Shown here in pieces: positions 46,387-55,034 of a stretch of DNA of 64,000 nt (position 1 is the first letter of the stretch; the number at the start of each line of letters is the position of its first letter). A model generated the notes under the pieces. The model saw only the letters and a program-made list of their open reading frames with translations, did no database searches and was not told the origin of the DNA. Position numbers and translations under genes: made by a program. The stretch comes from Staphylococcus microti (GTDB lineage Bacteria; Bacillota; Bacilli; Staphylococcales; Staphylococcaceae): assembly GCF_000934465.1 (NCBI RefSeq), contig NZ_JXWY01000036.1:1-64000 (forward strand). Direction: 5' to 3'.

Positions 46387-48754
46387 CTTGACCTCTCCTA
46401 TCTTTATAGTTTAATAACGTGTAAATACCGAATCCGGCAATAATAAGCACAAGCCCTTCTAACATCGTATCGAGCGCTCGGAAATCTCCAAGAATCGCAT
46501 TCACAATATTTTTACCGCCCGATTTTTCATAAGCGTCATGATAAAACACAGAAATCGTCTCTAACGCATCTGCTTGTTGAATCATAAAGACTAAACCGAC
46601 TACAGTAAATGCCGTCATAAGCGACACAATAATTTTCACTGATTCACGTCGCATGTTGAATTGTCCACGTGGAATATTTGGCAATCTCGAAAAACTCACA
46701 ATAAAAAGTACTGTCGTAATCGTTTCTGTAACGAGTTGCGTAAGCGCCAAATCAGGGGCGCGCATTAAGATGAAGAATAAGGCAACGGTATAGCCAATCC
46801 CACCTGTTAAAATAACCATCGTTAAGCGTTGGCGAATAAAAATCAATGCGAATCCAATTAAAATAATCGTCACAAGTAAAAGCACATGGAAAATGTGATA
46901 ATCCGTCACTTCAATTTGATACAGTTCAGGTACGCCAACGCGATAAAATCCGTATACATTAATGACGAAATAAATAACAAATGTCACGATAATATAATAG
47001 TTCAATCGGTTATTCATCAGTGTACGCAAACCTAAGCCTGAATATGTTTCAATAGATTCGTACGTTTGTCCTAAAATATTAGGCAACGTCCACTTTTGCT
47101 CTTGGTGGATCACATATTTCAGCAAGTTGACACGTAAAACAATCACGCTGCCTACTACAATGATGGCAAGACTCATCATAAGCGGTACATTAACGCCATG
47201 CCATGCAGAAAGATGCGGGGCATGTGACACCGCTTCAGAACTTGCTACAACACTTGAAAATGCTGGTTCAATAATGTGCGTGCCAATCCAATTCGGTACG
47301 ATAAATACGAGCGGCAACAATATTGCTAAAATAGCCGCTGGTAAAATAAACAGCTTTGGCTCATGGATATGTTTTTGAATACGCAATTCACCAAAGAACG
47401 TCACTTTGATCATATTCAATGCATAAATAAACGTAAAAATACTTGCGATAAAACCGACTGCCGCGATAATCACCGTTGCAACCTTGTTAAATGCGCTCAG
47501 TTCATACGCATGAATCAATCCTTCAAAAAACATTTCTTTACTAATAAAACCATTTAATAGCGGTACACCTGCCATAGAAAGCGACGCTGCAAACATCGCA
47601 ATCATCGTTAATGGTAAGTATCGGCGTAAACCACCTAAATAACGAATATCACGTGTGCCCGTTTCGTGATCAATCAAACCTACTCCCATAAAGAGCGTCG
47701 CTTTAAATAACGCATGGTTAAACAAATGGAAAATCGCCGCAAATAAAATGTAGGCATATGCTTCAAGCATGACACTATCCGTTGCTTTGGCAATACCACC
47801 ACCCAGTCCAACCATTGACATGATCATACCGAGTTGACTAATTGTTGAATACGCCAAAATTCCTTTCAAATCGACTTGGCGTATCGCCGTGTAAGACCCG
47901 TAAATCATCGTAATCAGTCCGACAGATGTCACACTATACGTATAAAAGTCGCTGTACCCTAAAATCGGTGTAAAGCGCAATAATAGGAAAATCCCTGCTT
48001 TAACCATTGTGGCAGAGTGAAGATATGCACTGACAGGTGTCGGTGCTGCCATCGCTTTCGGCAACCAAAAATGGAACGGCCATTGTGCTGACTTCGTAAA
48101 GGCACCTAGTAATAACATCACGACCATTGGTATAAAGAGTGGGTGTGTTGCAATCTCTTCACGCAATGCGATTTGTTTCGTAATCGTATTCGTCCCGGTC
48201 ATTACATACAACATAATAAAGCCGACAAACATCGCCAATCCACCGAATACAGTAACCATAAATGATGTCATCGCACCTTGTTGACTTTCCGAGCGATCGT
48301 ACCAATAACTAATGAGTAAAAATGATGATACACTCGTTAACTCCCAAAAGACATATAAAATAATTGTATTGTTTGATAGTACAATCCCAATCATACTGAA
48401 CATAAATAAAACGAGATACGTAAAAAATCGAGGTAAGTTATCGTGTTCGTAAGATAGATATTGTGTCGCATAGAAGAATACCGCAACACCAATAAGTGAA
48501 ATGAGCAATGCAAAAAATAAACTCAAACCATCTAATCGTAGTACTAAATTAATATCATATGCCGGCAACCAACGATACGTCTCTGTCACGACATGATTGT
48601 TTAAAACTTTAGGAATGTGATAGATAAACACACTTGAAGCGATAAGTGGTGCAAGTAATGCAACATAACCTGGTAACCGCTTCGTATGCCATTTCATCAT
48701 GATGATTAAAAGGGTCATCACAATCAGTAATGTGATGAGTAAACCAACCAACAT
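46373..48754 (-). CDS. mnhA2: Mrp-type cation/proton antiporter subunit A
   Basis: The 793-residue protein is the large NuoL-like subunit: about 20 helices, the conserved [17 protein letters not shown] near 131-147 with the proton-path Glu, and the lysine block [39 protein letters not shown]-terminal MrpA-specific part (about 600-793) includes [21 protein letters not shown]. Length matches S. aureus MnhA2 (about 800). GAAGGAGG precedes the ATG. The degenerate recombinase gene lies only 20 bases upstream on the same strand. Confidence 0.96.
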   Translation of the reverse strand: MLVGLLITLLIVMTLLIIMMKWHTKRLPGYVALLAPLIASSVFIYHIPKVLNNHVVTETYRWLPAYDINLVLRLDGLSLFFALLISLIGVAVFFYATQYLSYEHDNLPRFFTYLVLFMFSMIGIVLSNNTIILYVFWELTSVSSFLLISYWYDRSESQQGAMTSFMVTVFGGLAMFVGFIMLYVMTGTNTITKQIALREEIATHPLFIPMVVMLLLGAFTKSAQWPFHFWLPKAMAAPTPVSAYLHSATMVKAGIFLLLRFTPILGYSDFYTYSVTSVGLITMIYGSYTAIRQVDLKGILAYSTISQLGMIMSMVGLGGGIAKATDSVMLEAYAYILFAAIFHLFNHALFKATLFMGVGLIDHETGTRDIRYLGGLRRYLPLTMIAMFAASLSMAGVPLLNGFISKEMFFEGLIHAYELSAFNKVATVIIAAVGFIASIFTFIYALNMIKVTFFGELRIQKHIHEPKLFILPAAILAILLPLVFIVPNWIGTHIIEPAFSSVVASSEAVSHAPHLSAWHGVNVPLMMSLAIIVVGSVIVLRVNLLKYVIHQEQKWTLPNILGQTYESIETYSGLGLRTLMNNRLNYYIIVTFVIYFVINVYGFYRVGVPELYQIEVTDYHIFHVLLLVTIILIGFALIFIRQRLTMVILTGGIGYTVALFFILMRAPDLALTQLVTETITTVLFIVSFSRLPNIPRGQFNMRRESVKIIVSLMTAFTVVGLVFMIQQADALETISVFYHDAYEKSGGKNIVNAILGDFRALDTMLEGLVLIIAGFGIYTLLNYKDRRGQDERE

Positions 48755-48774
48755 AGCTATGCCTCCTTCTTCAT

Positions 48775-49326
48775 TTATAAATTAAGCGCAATCTTCATAT
48801 ACGCATGCTTTTGCTGTTCACCGATAAACTTCAGTGTTTCTTGCGCAGTTTGGTGTCCTAAATACTTTTGAATAATTGAAATGGGTACGCCCGAATGATA
48901 TGTATGATAAGCAAATGTTTTGCGTAAAGTCGTCAAACCAACATGAGGAATACCGACTTCATCGGCAGCTGTATGCATAATGCGATAAGCTTGTTGACGA
49001 CTCAGCCCCTTTTTTGTTTTTTTCGACTGAAATAACAAATCGGTTGGCGCCAACGACTCAGATGCAATATACGCTTGTAACTCTTGACGTAATGTTTCTG
49101 GCAAGATGACATGGATTTCTTGGTCAACTGACATTTCCCAATAGCCAATCACTTCATCGTTATCCGTAAAAATATCCATAACCGTTAAATTAAGTAGTTC
49201 ATTCAATTTAATACCCGTATGAATCGCAAATTTAAACAATAAATAATCACGTTCAGATTGTGTTTTCAACAACTTGTACATGCTTTGAATATCTTCATGA
49301 CACTTGATGGGATCGACACAATTCAT
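48775..49326 (-). CDS. Tyrosine-recombinase-fold protein lacking the catalytic tyrosine
   Basis: The 183-residue protein matches only the catalytic domain of phage-integrase/Xer recombinases and has no N-terminal arm- or core-binding domain. Key positions are changed. The first arginine (TGLRxSEL) is K40 ([10 protein letters not shown]), the HxLRH box is TTLRK at 132-136 (R135 kept, His replaced by T132 and K136), LGH158 is kept, and the nucleophilic tyrosine nine residues after that His is F167. It should not cut DNA, though it may still bind it. GAGCGAGGTG supports the ATG at 49326 over 49344. It ends 20 bases before mnhA2 and is probably co-transcribed with mnh2. Confidence 0.85.
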   Translation of the reverse strand: MNCVDPIKCHEDIQSMYKLLKTQSERDYLLFKFAIHTGIKLNELLNLTVMDIFTDNDEVIGYWEMSVDQEIHVILPETLRQELQAYIASESLAPTDLLFQSKKTKKGLSRQQAYRIMHTAADEVGIPHVGLTTLRKTFAYHTYHSGVPISIIQKYLGHQTAQETLKFIGEQQKHAYMKIALNL

Positions 49327-49562
49327 TTTAATCACCTCGCTCAATATGTTCCTTATATAATACTAAATGATATTTAAGTAACATGAAAGACTTTTAACTT
49401 AATCAACTTTTTGTATCCGCTATCATTTTAAGTGACAAAATACAACAAACTCCTATATAACAACGACGTATCCGTTTACATGTATTCAGAAAAAATTTTT
49501 ATAATGACCTGTCCCTTTTATATCCGTCATATCGATATATAGAGTGAAAGGAGGCAACAGCC

Positions 49563-49769
49563 ATGACAATTAAAAATGTCGCAATTATTTTGACGCAAAG
49601 CACAACGACACAGGACGGTAAGACGGTAAAGACATCACGTAAAATCAACAATTTAAATCCGGACGCAAGCACTGAAGATTTTCGCACTTTTGCTGCAATG
49701 ATTGAAGTTTTAACTGGGGAACACTATGACCAAATTGAAGTCGTAAAGACGTCGATGATCAACGTATAA
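49563..49769 (+). CDS. Small DUF1659-family protein
   Basis: The 68-residue protein matches the DUF1659 pattern: a short beta strand (VAIILTQS), a polar turn with DGKTVKTSRKINNLNPDASTEDFRTFAAMIEVLTG, and a final strand (IEVVKTSMINV). No function is known; in Bacillus such genes often sit beside a DUF2922 gene, exactly as here. AAAGGAGGCAACAGCC precedes the ATG. It is divergent from the recombinase-like gene. Confidence 0.8.
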   Translation: MTIKNVAIILTQSTTTQDGKTVKTSRKINNLNPDASTEDFRTFAAMIEVLTGEHYDQIEVVKTSMINV

Positions 49770-49783
49770 AGGAGCTGATTTTA

Positions 49784-49999
49784 ATGAACTCAAAAACATT
49801 AGACATTACTTTTGATACTGCACAACAGAAACCGATTCGTCTCTCATTGCCAAACATTAAACAAGCTGTCACAAAAGAACTCGTCGCCGCGCAAGCAGAA
49901 AAAATACTAAAACTTAATATTTTATCAACCGCTCAACAACAAGCAACACAAGTTAAAACAGCACAAATCATTGATAAAACCGTCACAGTTCTCTTTTAA
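49784..49999 (+). CDS. Small DUF2922-family protein
   Basis: The 71-residue protein begins SKTLDITFDTAQQKPIRLSLPNIKQAVT and ends AQIIDKTVTVLF, the two-block pattern of DUF2922. AAAGGAGCTG precedes the ATG, 14 bases after the DUF1659 stop, so the pair forms an operon. Function unknown. The fold is probably a small alpha/beta domain. Confidence 0.8.
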   Translation: MNSKTLDITFDTAQQKPIRLSLPNIKQAVTKELVAAQAEKILKLNILSTAQQQATQVKTAQIIDKTVTVLF

Positions 50000-50003
50000 A
50001 GGC

Positions 50004-50046
50004 AAAAGCAGCGATGCACATCTCATTCGTGCATCGCTGCTTTTTT
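50004..50046. terminator. Bidirectional terminator after the DUF2922 gene
   Basis: Perfect 16-bp arms AAAAGCAGCGATGCAC and GTGCATCGCTGCTTTT, flanked by A/T-runs, between convergent genes. Confidence 0.93.
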
Positions 50047-50054
50047 GTTGCTTA

Positions 50055-50288
50055 TTATGCATATCTTGGTCTAAAGCGTACTTCATCGCCATAAAAGACT
50101 TTACGCCTACCTAATTTCTCACAAATGGCGTATTTGTCATACACTTCTACTACTCTCGACAATGTTTTATATGCTTTTGATGTATTTAATACTTCTACAT
50201 ATTGTCCAACGCCAAGTTCAGACGCATTTTTAACATTCACAAAAAACATATGTTCATCCAATACACGAACAATTTCATGTTGAGCCAT
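50055..50288 (-). CDS. Hypothetical small beta-rich protein
   Basis: I do not recognise a named family. The 77-residue protein has alternating hydrophobic residues suggesting five or six beta strands (IVRVLDEHMFFVNV, YVEVLNT, RVVEVYDKYAICEKLGRRKVFYGDEVRFR). This resembles small OB- or SH3-like folds. The last segment is basic and aromatic, which could suit nucleic acid binding. GTGGTG lies before the ATG at 50288, a weak ribosome site. It stands alone between a shared terminator and the divergent YdcZ-type transporter gene. Confidence 0.6.
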   Translation of the reverse strand: MAQHEIVRVLDEHMFFVNVKNASELGVGQYVEVLNTSKAYKTLSRVVEVYDKYAICEKLGRRKVFYGDEVRFRPRYA

Positions 50289-50512
50289 TTTTATCACCAC
50301 ACTTTTATTCCCTACACATAATTAGCCGATTACGCTTGGCTTTTCACATCTATTCCACATTATTTGAATTACTTGCGATTGCTTAATCATGATGACTGCT
50401 CACAGCATATCAATGTCTCTACTTTATCTCAAGACCATTTCTTCCCATACTTTTGAATAAACTGTATTATAATAATCATAGCTTATGAAAACACTAAAAG
50501 GAAGTAACATTT

Positions 50513-51448
50513 ATGCTTATCTCACTCTTATTATTAGGTTTAGTTGCTGGCGCAGTCGTTCCAGTTCAAACTTCTATTAACACGAGACTCAGTCATTATA
50601 CACAATCCGCCTTTTATGCCTCAGCGATTTCATTTGTAGTGGGCACATTAGGTTTAGTCATACTCACATTGATTCAACATCCACATTATTTATCATTACA
50701 TACGCTCTCGACTTACACACTTGATTACACATGGTTCGTCGGTGGTGTGATGGGCGTACTCTTTTTGACTGGTAATCTATTATTACTCCCACGCGTCGGC
50801 GCTTCACTCACAGTTGTCACAACAATAGCTGGACAACTCATCATGGGGTGCTTTATTGATACTTTTGGTTATTTTCATGTTACACCTCAACCGTTCACAG
50901 CCATTAAAGGAATCGGTCTGATACTGCTTTTCATCGGCATTGCTTTAATGAATATTCAACGACGTCAAACTTTGATTAAGCAGTCGTCACAAAACATCGT
51001 GCCTTGGCTCCTACTCGGCTTAGTTTTCGGCTTTGCGCCACCTATCCAAGCGGCAATTAATAGCGCATTGGGTCAAACAGTCGGTTCACCTGTTTTTGCA
51101 GCGCTCATCTCATTTACTATAGGCGCCGTCACACTTCTTATTATCACAGCATGCATACATCGCCGTTTTCACGTATTACGTTCACATAAACAATACGGGC
51201 CATTGCGCTGGTGGTATTTTATCGGTGGCTTACTCGGTGTATTATTCGTAACAACGACTATTATACTCACCGCCTACATGGGCGTCACTTATACATTAAT
51301 CGCCGTAATGTTAGGACAAATCATCACAAGTCTTGTTATCGATCACTTCGGTCTACTCGGCATTACACCACGTACAATCAGTAAACAACGTATTGTAGGA
51401 TTAATAGTTATTTTGCTCGCAATTTGTTTGATTCAATTCGGCCATTAG
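50513..51448 (+). CDS. DMT-superfamily membrane protein (YdcZ/DUF606)
   Basis: The 311-residue protein is an internal duplication of two five-helix halves. Each begins with a similar block (GLVAGAVVPVQTSINTRL near 9-26 and GLVFGFAPPIQAAINSALG near 166-184) and contains a WxxGGxxGVLFxT block. That is the DUF606/YdcZ pattern of the drug/metabolite transporter superfamily. Substrate unknown. AAAGGAAG precedes the ATG. It is followed by a repeat-type terminator. Confidence 0.82.
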   Translation: MLISLLLLGLVAGAVVPVQTSINTRLSHYTQSAFYASAISFVVGTLGLVILTLIQHPHYLSLHTLSTYTLDYTWFVGGVMGVLFLTGNLLLLPRVGASLTVVTTIAGQLIMGCFIDTFGYFHVTPQPFTAIKGIGLILLFIGIALMNIQRRQTLIKQSSQNIVPWLLLGLVFGFAPPIQAAINSALGQTVGSPVFAALISFTIGAVTLLIITACIHRRFHVLRSHKQYGPLRWWYFIGGLLGVLFVTTTIILTAYMGVTYTLIAVMLGQIITSLVIDHFGLLGITPRTISKQRIVGLIVILLAICLIQFGH

Positions 51449-51461
51449 CATATTTTAAGAT

Positions 51462-51514
51462 TGGGACTAGACGTAGGAAGGGGCTAAAAACCTATCTTAC
51501 CCTAGTCCCCTTTT
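51462..51514 (+). terminator. Repeat-type terminator after the YdcZ-like gene
   Basis: GGGACTAG and CTAGTCCC enclose a loop of about 31 bases and are followed by CTTTTATG. The arms begin with GGGAC like the dispersed repeat family. Confidence 0.75.
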
Positions 51515-51645
51515 ATGTTGAATAATCTTCCTAAACTTCAATAGTTGTTGCTTTTCTAGGTTAAAATGCTCATTTTTCCTAACTTGCATCTTCAAACGTC
51601 ATTTGTATAATAAGGGCACTACTCCATCCCAAAGAGGTGTCTATT

Positions 51646-52551
51646 ATGACGAACAAGACTAAAATATACTTGTCACTCATCGCTATATCTGTATGTGTGG
51701 CACTGATTAGCATCCTTTATTATAGCCATTACACAAAGCAACATACTGATATTCAAACGATTGAAGCACACTTGACTTTTCCGTATCAAACAACTGGCAT
51801 TGTGCAATCTGACTATTACTATCCGCTCACTTTTCAACCACAGTATGGGCAAATACACGAAATTCATGTTAAAGACGGACAATACGTTACTAAAGAAACA
51901 CCACTGCTCACCTACTATAACCCGCTTAAAATCCCCGAAATCAACGCATTATCGCATCTTTCCACACAAATTCATACGACTGAACAAGCTTACGAATACC
52001 TCCGTGACCTCGTCAAACTAAAGTCAGAGCTCTATACAACGATGCAAACACCTGTTCAAGGAATCGTGCGTTTGCATGAACTTGTACCTTCCAAAAAAGA
52101 TTCAATAATATTAGAAATACAATCAAAAACGCAACATATTATTACAGATTTGCCTGAGGCTATTTTTGTTAAATTGCGTGATCAGAAAACAGTAAATTTA
52201 GTTCAGACAACAACACATGAAAACGTCACAGGGCACATCACTACTATATTACCGCCTGTTTCCGACTCTATTTCCAGCAAGCAAAATACACCTTATCGCG
52301 CGGTCATTCAGACCGATAAAAATTACCCGATAGGCAGTCATTTTACAATCTATTTAGGTCATCCTGAAATACAATTACCTTCTGATATTTTATTGCACAA
52401 AAATTATGTTGTAGTTCATAAAAATGGGAAATATGTTAAACGTATAATAAATTATGATAAAATAAATGGGCAACTTATAATTAAAAGCGGGATATTTGCT
52501 GGAGAAAAAGTTGTCCGTAACCCTAATGAAACAGCATTAAAAATCAAGTAA
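51646..52551 (+). CDS. Orphan HlyD-like membrane-fusion (adaptor) protein
   Basis: The 301-residue protein has one N-terminal membrane helix (about 8-28) followed by an extracytoplasmic part. Lipoyl/barrel-sandwich elements of the HlyD/RND adaptor family are recognisable: YGQIHEIHVKDGQYVTKETPLLTYYNP near 66-92, the return half PVQGIVRLHELV, and a beta-barrel part with PIGSHFTIYLG. The middle helical hairpin is short. No ABC ATPase, permease or exporter gene adjoins it, so its partner is unknown. GAGGTG supports the ATG at 51646 over 51637. Confidence 0.72.
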   Translation: MTNKTKIYLSLIAISVCVALISILYYSHYTKQHTDIQTIEAHLTFPYQTTGIVQSDYYYPLTFQPQYGQIHEIHVKDGQYVTKETPLLTYYNPLKIPEINALSHLSTQIHTTEQAYEYLRDLVKLKSELYTTMQTPVQGIVRLHELVPSKKDSIILEIQSKTQHIITDLPEAIFVKLRDQKTVNLVQTTTHENVTGHITTILPPVSDSISSKQNTPYRAVIQTDKNYPIGSHFTIYLGHPEIQLPSDILLHKNYVVVHKNGKYVKRIINYDKINGQLIIKSGIFAGEKVVRNPNETALKIK

Positions 52552-52901
52552 CTATGCACCCATTTCACTTGGTCTTTTATCGTGCATGTTTCTTATTGTT
52601 ATTAAAACCACATATAAATATGCTTGAATGGATATGACTGTTTGCCATGATGCGAATAAGTCATATAGACCTGTCATCTAATGCTACTAGAATCACAACT
52701 CCTTCGTAATAAGCACATTTTCTTACATCCATATATAATACTCGAAATAACAGATTTTTTTACCGGACATCATCCATCATAAGCATTATAAATTTAAGAT
52801 TTATTTATATTTGTATTCAAAAATTACTAATATATCAATGATATTTTAAGTTTTATATGATTTTATGATATGAGCAATATAAGTTTGCTATAATTTGTAG
52901 C
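52552..52901. other. AT-rich upstream region of sarA, first part
   Basis: No gene is visible. The stretch 52770-52890 is very AT-rich, as expected for SarA-family binding and the multi-promoter sarA control region. A TATAAT at 52890-52895 with a weak TGATAT (52867-52872) 17 bases upstream is one promoter candidate. I could not find a clear SigB promoter. Confidence 0.4.
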
Positions 52902-53046
52902 CTGGGACATAACGGTTTACTGTTACTAAAATGCGTAACAGTAGGTGACTGAATCAACAATTGGCCTTACTAGTTTTTGACTTCTTTTCACCTTTGCTTA
53001 GGGAGGCAAATCAAACCTTTTTCAAAATGACATACCTGTCCCAAGT
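52902..53046. repeat. Dispersed GGGACA/TGTCCC repeat inside the sarA control region
   Basis: Starts TGGGACATAA and ends ACCTGTCCCAAG, so the ends are inverted. The block CAGTAGGTGACTGAATC near 52938-52954 is the inverse of the TTCAGACACCTACTG block found at 9975-9995 and 58687-58703. Any transcript from promoters left of it must read through it to reach sarA. Confidence 0.6.
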
Positions 53047-53118
53047 AACATATTATGGGCGTACTCGATTGTATAAGTGAAGCATTATTACCCATGTATT
53101 ATCTAGGAGGCTATTGCA

Positions 53119-53490
53119 ATGACAGTATCAAAAATTAAAAATTGTTTCGAACTTTTATCCATGGTAACATATGCTGACAAATTAAAAAGTATGATAAAAA
53201 AAGAGTTTCATATGACTTTTGAAGAATTTGCAGTTTTAACGCATTTGAGCCATAAAGTTGAATCTGAATATTTCTTGAAGGACATTATTAACAATTTGAA
53301 CTATAAGCAACCACAAGTTGTGAAAGCAGTGAAAAACCTTTCTCAAGATGGTTACTTTAATAAACGACGTAACGAACATGATGAAAGAACGGTTCTGATT
53401 TTAGTAGATGACCAACAACGTCAAAAAATCGACACGTTGTTAGAACAAGTGAACGCAAAAATTAAAGAATCGAATATTAAGCCAAATTAA
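53119..53490 (+). CDS. sarA: Global virulence regulator SarA
   Basis: The 123-residue winged-helix protein is very close to S. aureus Sar[17 protein letters not shown] at 9-24, [20 protein letters not shown] near 53-72 and the wing [15 protein letters not shown], with R84, D88 and R90 at the positions known to matter for DNA binding. Cys9, the redox-sensitive residue, is kept. It controls agr and many exoprotein genes in S. aureus. CTAGGAGG precedes the ATG. It differs mainly near the C-terminus. Confidence 0.97.
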   Translation: MTVSKIKNCFELLSMVTYADKLKSMIKKEFHMTFEEFAVLTHLSHKVESEYFLKDIINNLNYKQPQVVKAVKNLSQDGYFNKRRNEHDERTVLILVDDQQRQKIDTLLEQVNAKIKESNIKPN

Positions 53491-53496
53491 AACAAC

Positions 53497-53541
53497 AAAA
53501 GCCATATATTGAAAGATCTACACCTTTCAATATATGGCTTT
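53497..53541. terminator. Bidirectional terminator after sarA
   Basis: An 18-bp perfect stem AAAGCCATATATTGAAAG with CTTTCAATATATGGCTTT and a loop of about eight bases, serving convergent genes. Confidence 0.93.
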
Positions 53542-53549
53542 ATGTATTA

Positions 53550-54269
53550 CTAGCCTCTGCCATTATTTGATGATAATTCAATCGTATAAATAATAATCAT
53601 CACGAGCAACATAATCCATAGCGCAATTGAAATATATTGTGCTATTTGTACGTCTGGTACAAGTATATCAATCGTCTTTTGTAATAAAAGTAAGCCAATG
53701 CCGGTATTTTCAAAGTGACGACGATACAAACCGATGACTGTAATCACAAGTCCAACCATTGCAACAAACAGATGTGCATATGGTGTAACAACGTGAATAC
53801 CTAATGTAATGTCGAATGAGTGCATTAAAATAAGTATTAACGCACCTAATGCGAGTAGCACACCTAAGTAACGTTCAGACTTATTATGATATAAATAACT
53901 TTTATGCTTAATACGCCAATATATGACGATTGATAATGGCAAGACAACGATTGCGTAGACTAAAAACAAGCCTGTCACTGCACCAAAAGGCACCAGCTGT
54001 TTATTATAAAGGTAGGCAATTAATATAAAATTAATAATAAAAAAGACAACCGGATTAAAGTGCATAATAAACAAGTTCTTTTGAATGGTCAGCACAAGCT
54101 CGGCAGGCGACTTTTGACGATAAGCGATATAGTCAATATTCTGCTGTTCAGACTTCTGAATATCTTTACGCAAGTTTTCCTTCACATCTCCAATTACATG
54201 AGGTGTGACACCTTTATTCGTCAAAAAGCTTTCTACACGTTCCAATAGTTCACGATCATTTTCCCTCAT
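53550..54269 (-). CDS. Hypothetical membrane protein with N-terminal coiled helical region
   Basis: The 239-residue protein starts with a soluble charged region of about 75 residues (MRENDRELLERVESFLTNKGV...), followed by six membrane helices (from about 78 to 230). The layout of a short helical cytoplasmic head and a membrane domain is seen in DUF1129/DUF1700-like proteins, but I cannot place it firmly. ACGGAGGAAC supports the ATG at 54269; a longer frame to 54386 lacks a ribosome site. It is terminated jointly with sarA. Confidence 0.6.
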   Translation of the reverse strand: MRENDRELLERVESFLTNKGVTPHVIGDVKENLRKDIQKSEQQNIDYIAYRQKSPAELVLTIQKNLFIMHFNPVVFFIINFILIAYLYNKQLVPFGAVTGLFLVYAIVVLPLSIVIYWRIKHKSYLYHNKSERYLGVLLALGALILILMHSFDITLGIHVVTPYAHLFVAMVGLVITVIGLYRRHFENTGIGLLLLQKTIDILVPDVQIAQYISIALWIMLLVMIIIYTIELSSNNGRG

Positions 54270-54363
54270 TATGTTCCTCCGTCTAGTATTGTTCATAAAT
54301 CCACAAGAAGAGGAATGGTACAGCGCTTTGACATAGCTGTTACCATTACATTTAACATCACGA

Positions 54364-54402
54364 AAGAGACAGTAAGCCGATTTCACTCAACCTCTGTCTC
54401 TT
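54364..54402 (-). terminator. Intrinsic terminator of the small secreted-protein gene
   Basis: AAGAGACAG and CTGTCTCTT form a nine-bp perfect stem about 27 bases past the stop, followed by TTCG on the minus strand. Confidence 0.6.
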
Positions 54403-54429
54403 ATATACTGTGGTTTCTCACGTCCAAAG

Positions 54430-54936
54430 TTATGCTTCTAAGTCAATGCGATACAACTTCAGCTGCTTATCTTTCGGATGTGGTGTTGCAAATTGATAAG
54501 ATACTTTACCGTCTGCGATATAGCCTGTATTCCCTGTAACATCGTTATAATGTGCACGTTGCACCGCTGTATCATGTACTTGCTTCTGCACACTTTGATA
54601 CGTTGGTCCTGTCAACTCATTATAACTCATTGAAACACGCGTGACTTTCGCTGTTGGCTTATCATTGTTTGCTGTAATACGCAATAAGCCTTCATCTGTA
54701 TGATACTCATAATACTGTTCATTTCCGTATGCTGCCATTGTATGAATGCCTTTGCCTTTTGTACGAATCACATCTTTCATACGCTGGCCGACTTCCACAC
54801 CTTCTAATGTTTGATCACCTGTTTGTAGTGCTTTGACAGATTCTATCGTGTTGCCCGTTGCTGCTTGAACAGGTGTAACGCTGATACATGTCAAAACAAT
54901 GCTCAACATCATGATGATAGACAAGTATTTCTTCAT
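54430..54936 (-). CDS. Small secreted protein
   Basis: The 168-residue precursor has a clear signal peptide (MKKYLSIIMMLSIVLTCISV, cut after VQA near residue 26). The mature part of about 140 residues is mixed alpha/beta and starts near ESVKALQTGDQTLEGVEVGQRMKDVI. It has no cysteines in the mature part and no known catalytic motif. S. aureus has an exported protein at the equivalent place (SA0570, from memory). AAAAAAGGAG precedes the ATG at 54936. A WalR-type repeat lies 82 bases upstream in the same orientation, suggesting a role in or at the cell wall. Confidence 0.75.
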   Translation of the reverse strand: MKKYLSIIMMLSIVLTCISVTPVQAATGNTIESVKALQTGDQTLEGVEVGQRMKDVIRTKGKGIHTMAAYGNEQYYEYHTDEGLLRITANNDKPTAKVTRVSMSYNELTGPTYQSVQKQVHDTAVQRAHYNDVTGNTGYIADGKVSYQFATPHPKDKQLKLYRIDLEA

Positions 54937-55017
54937 AAAACACACACTCCTTTTTTAGTGCTGTTTATTTACCTGCTATGCCCAGTATAACGTAAATGTC
55001 AAAATGATAACAGTAAG

Positions 55018-55034
55018 ATTACAAAAGCGTTACA
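55018..55034 (-). promoter_or_regulatory. WalR-box-like direct repeat upstream of the small secreted-protein gene
   Basis: TGTAAC-GCTTT-TGTAAT on the minus strand matches TGTWAH-N5-TGTWAH exactly, in the same orientation as the gene starting at 54936. It overlaps the stop codon of the preceding hydrolase-like gene. Confidence 0.6.

Noticed and set aside
48775-49999. Integron- or phage-derived island around the recombinase-like gene
   Set aside because: No attachment repeats, tRNA, phage genes or change in composition are visible, and the recombinase lacks its catalytic tyrosine; it looks like resident core sequence.
52552-53118. SigB-type promoter for sarA
   Set aside because: No GTTTAA with a GGGTAT at suitable spacing was found.
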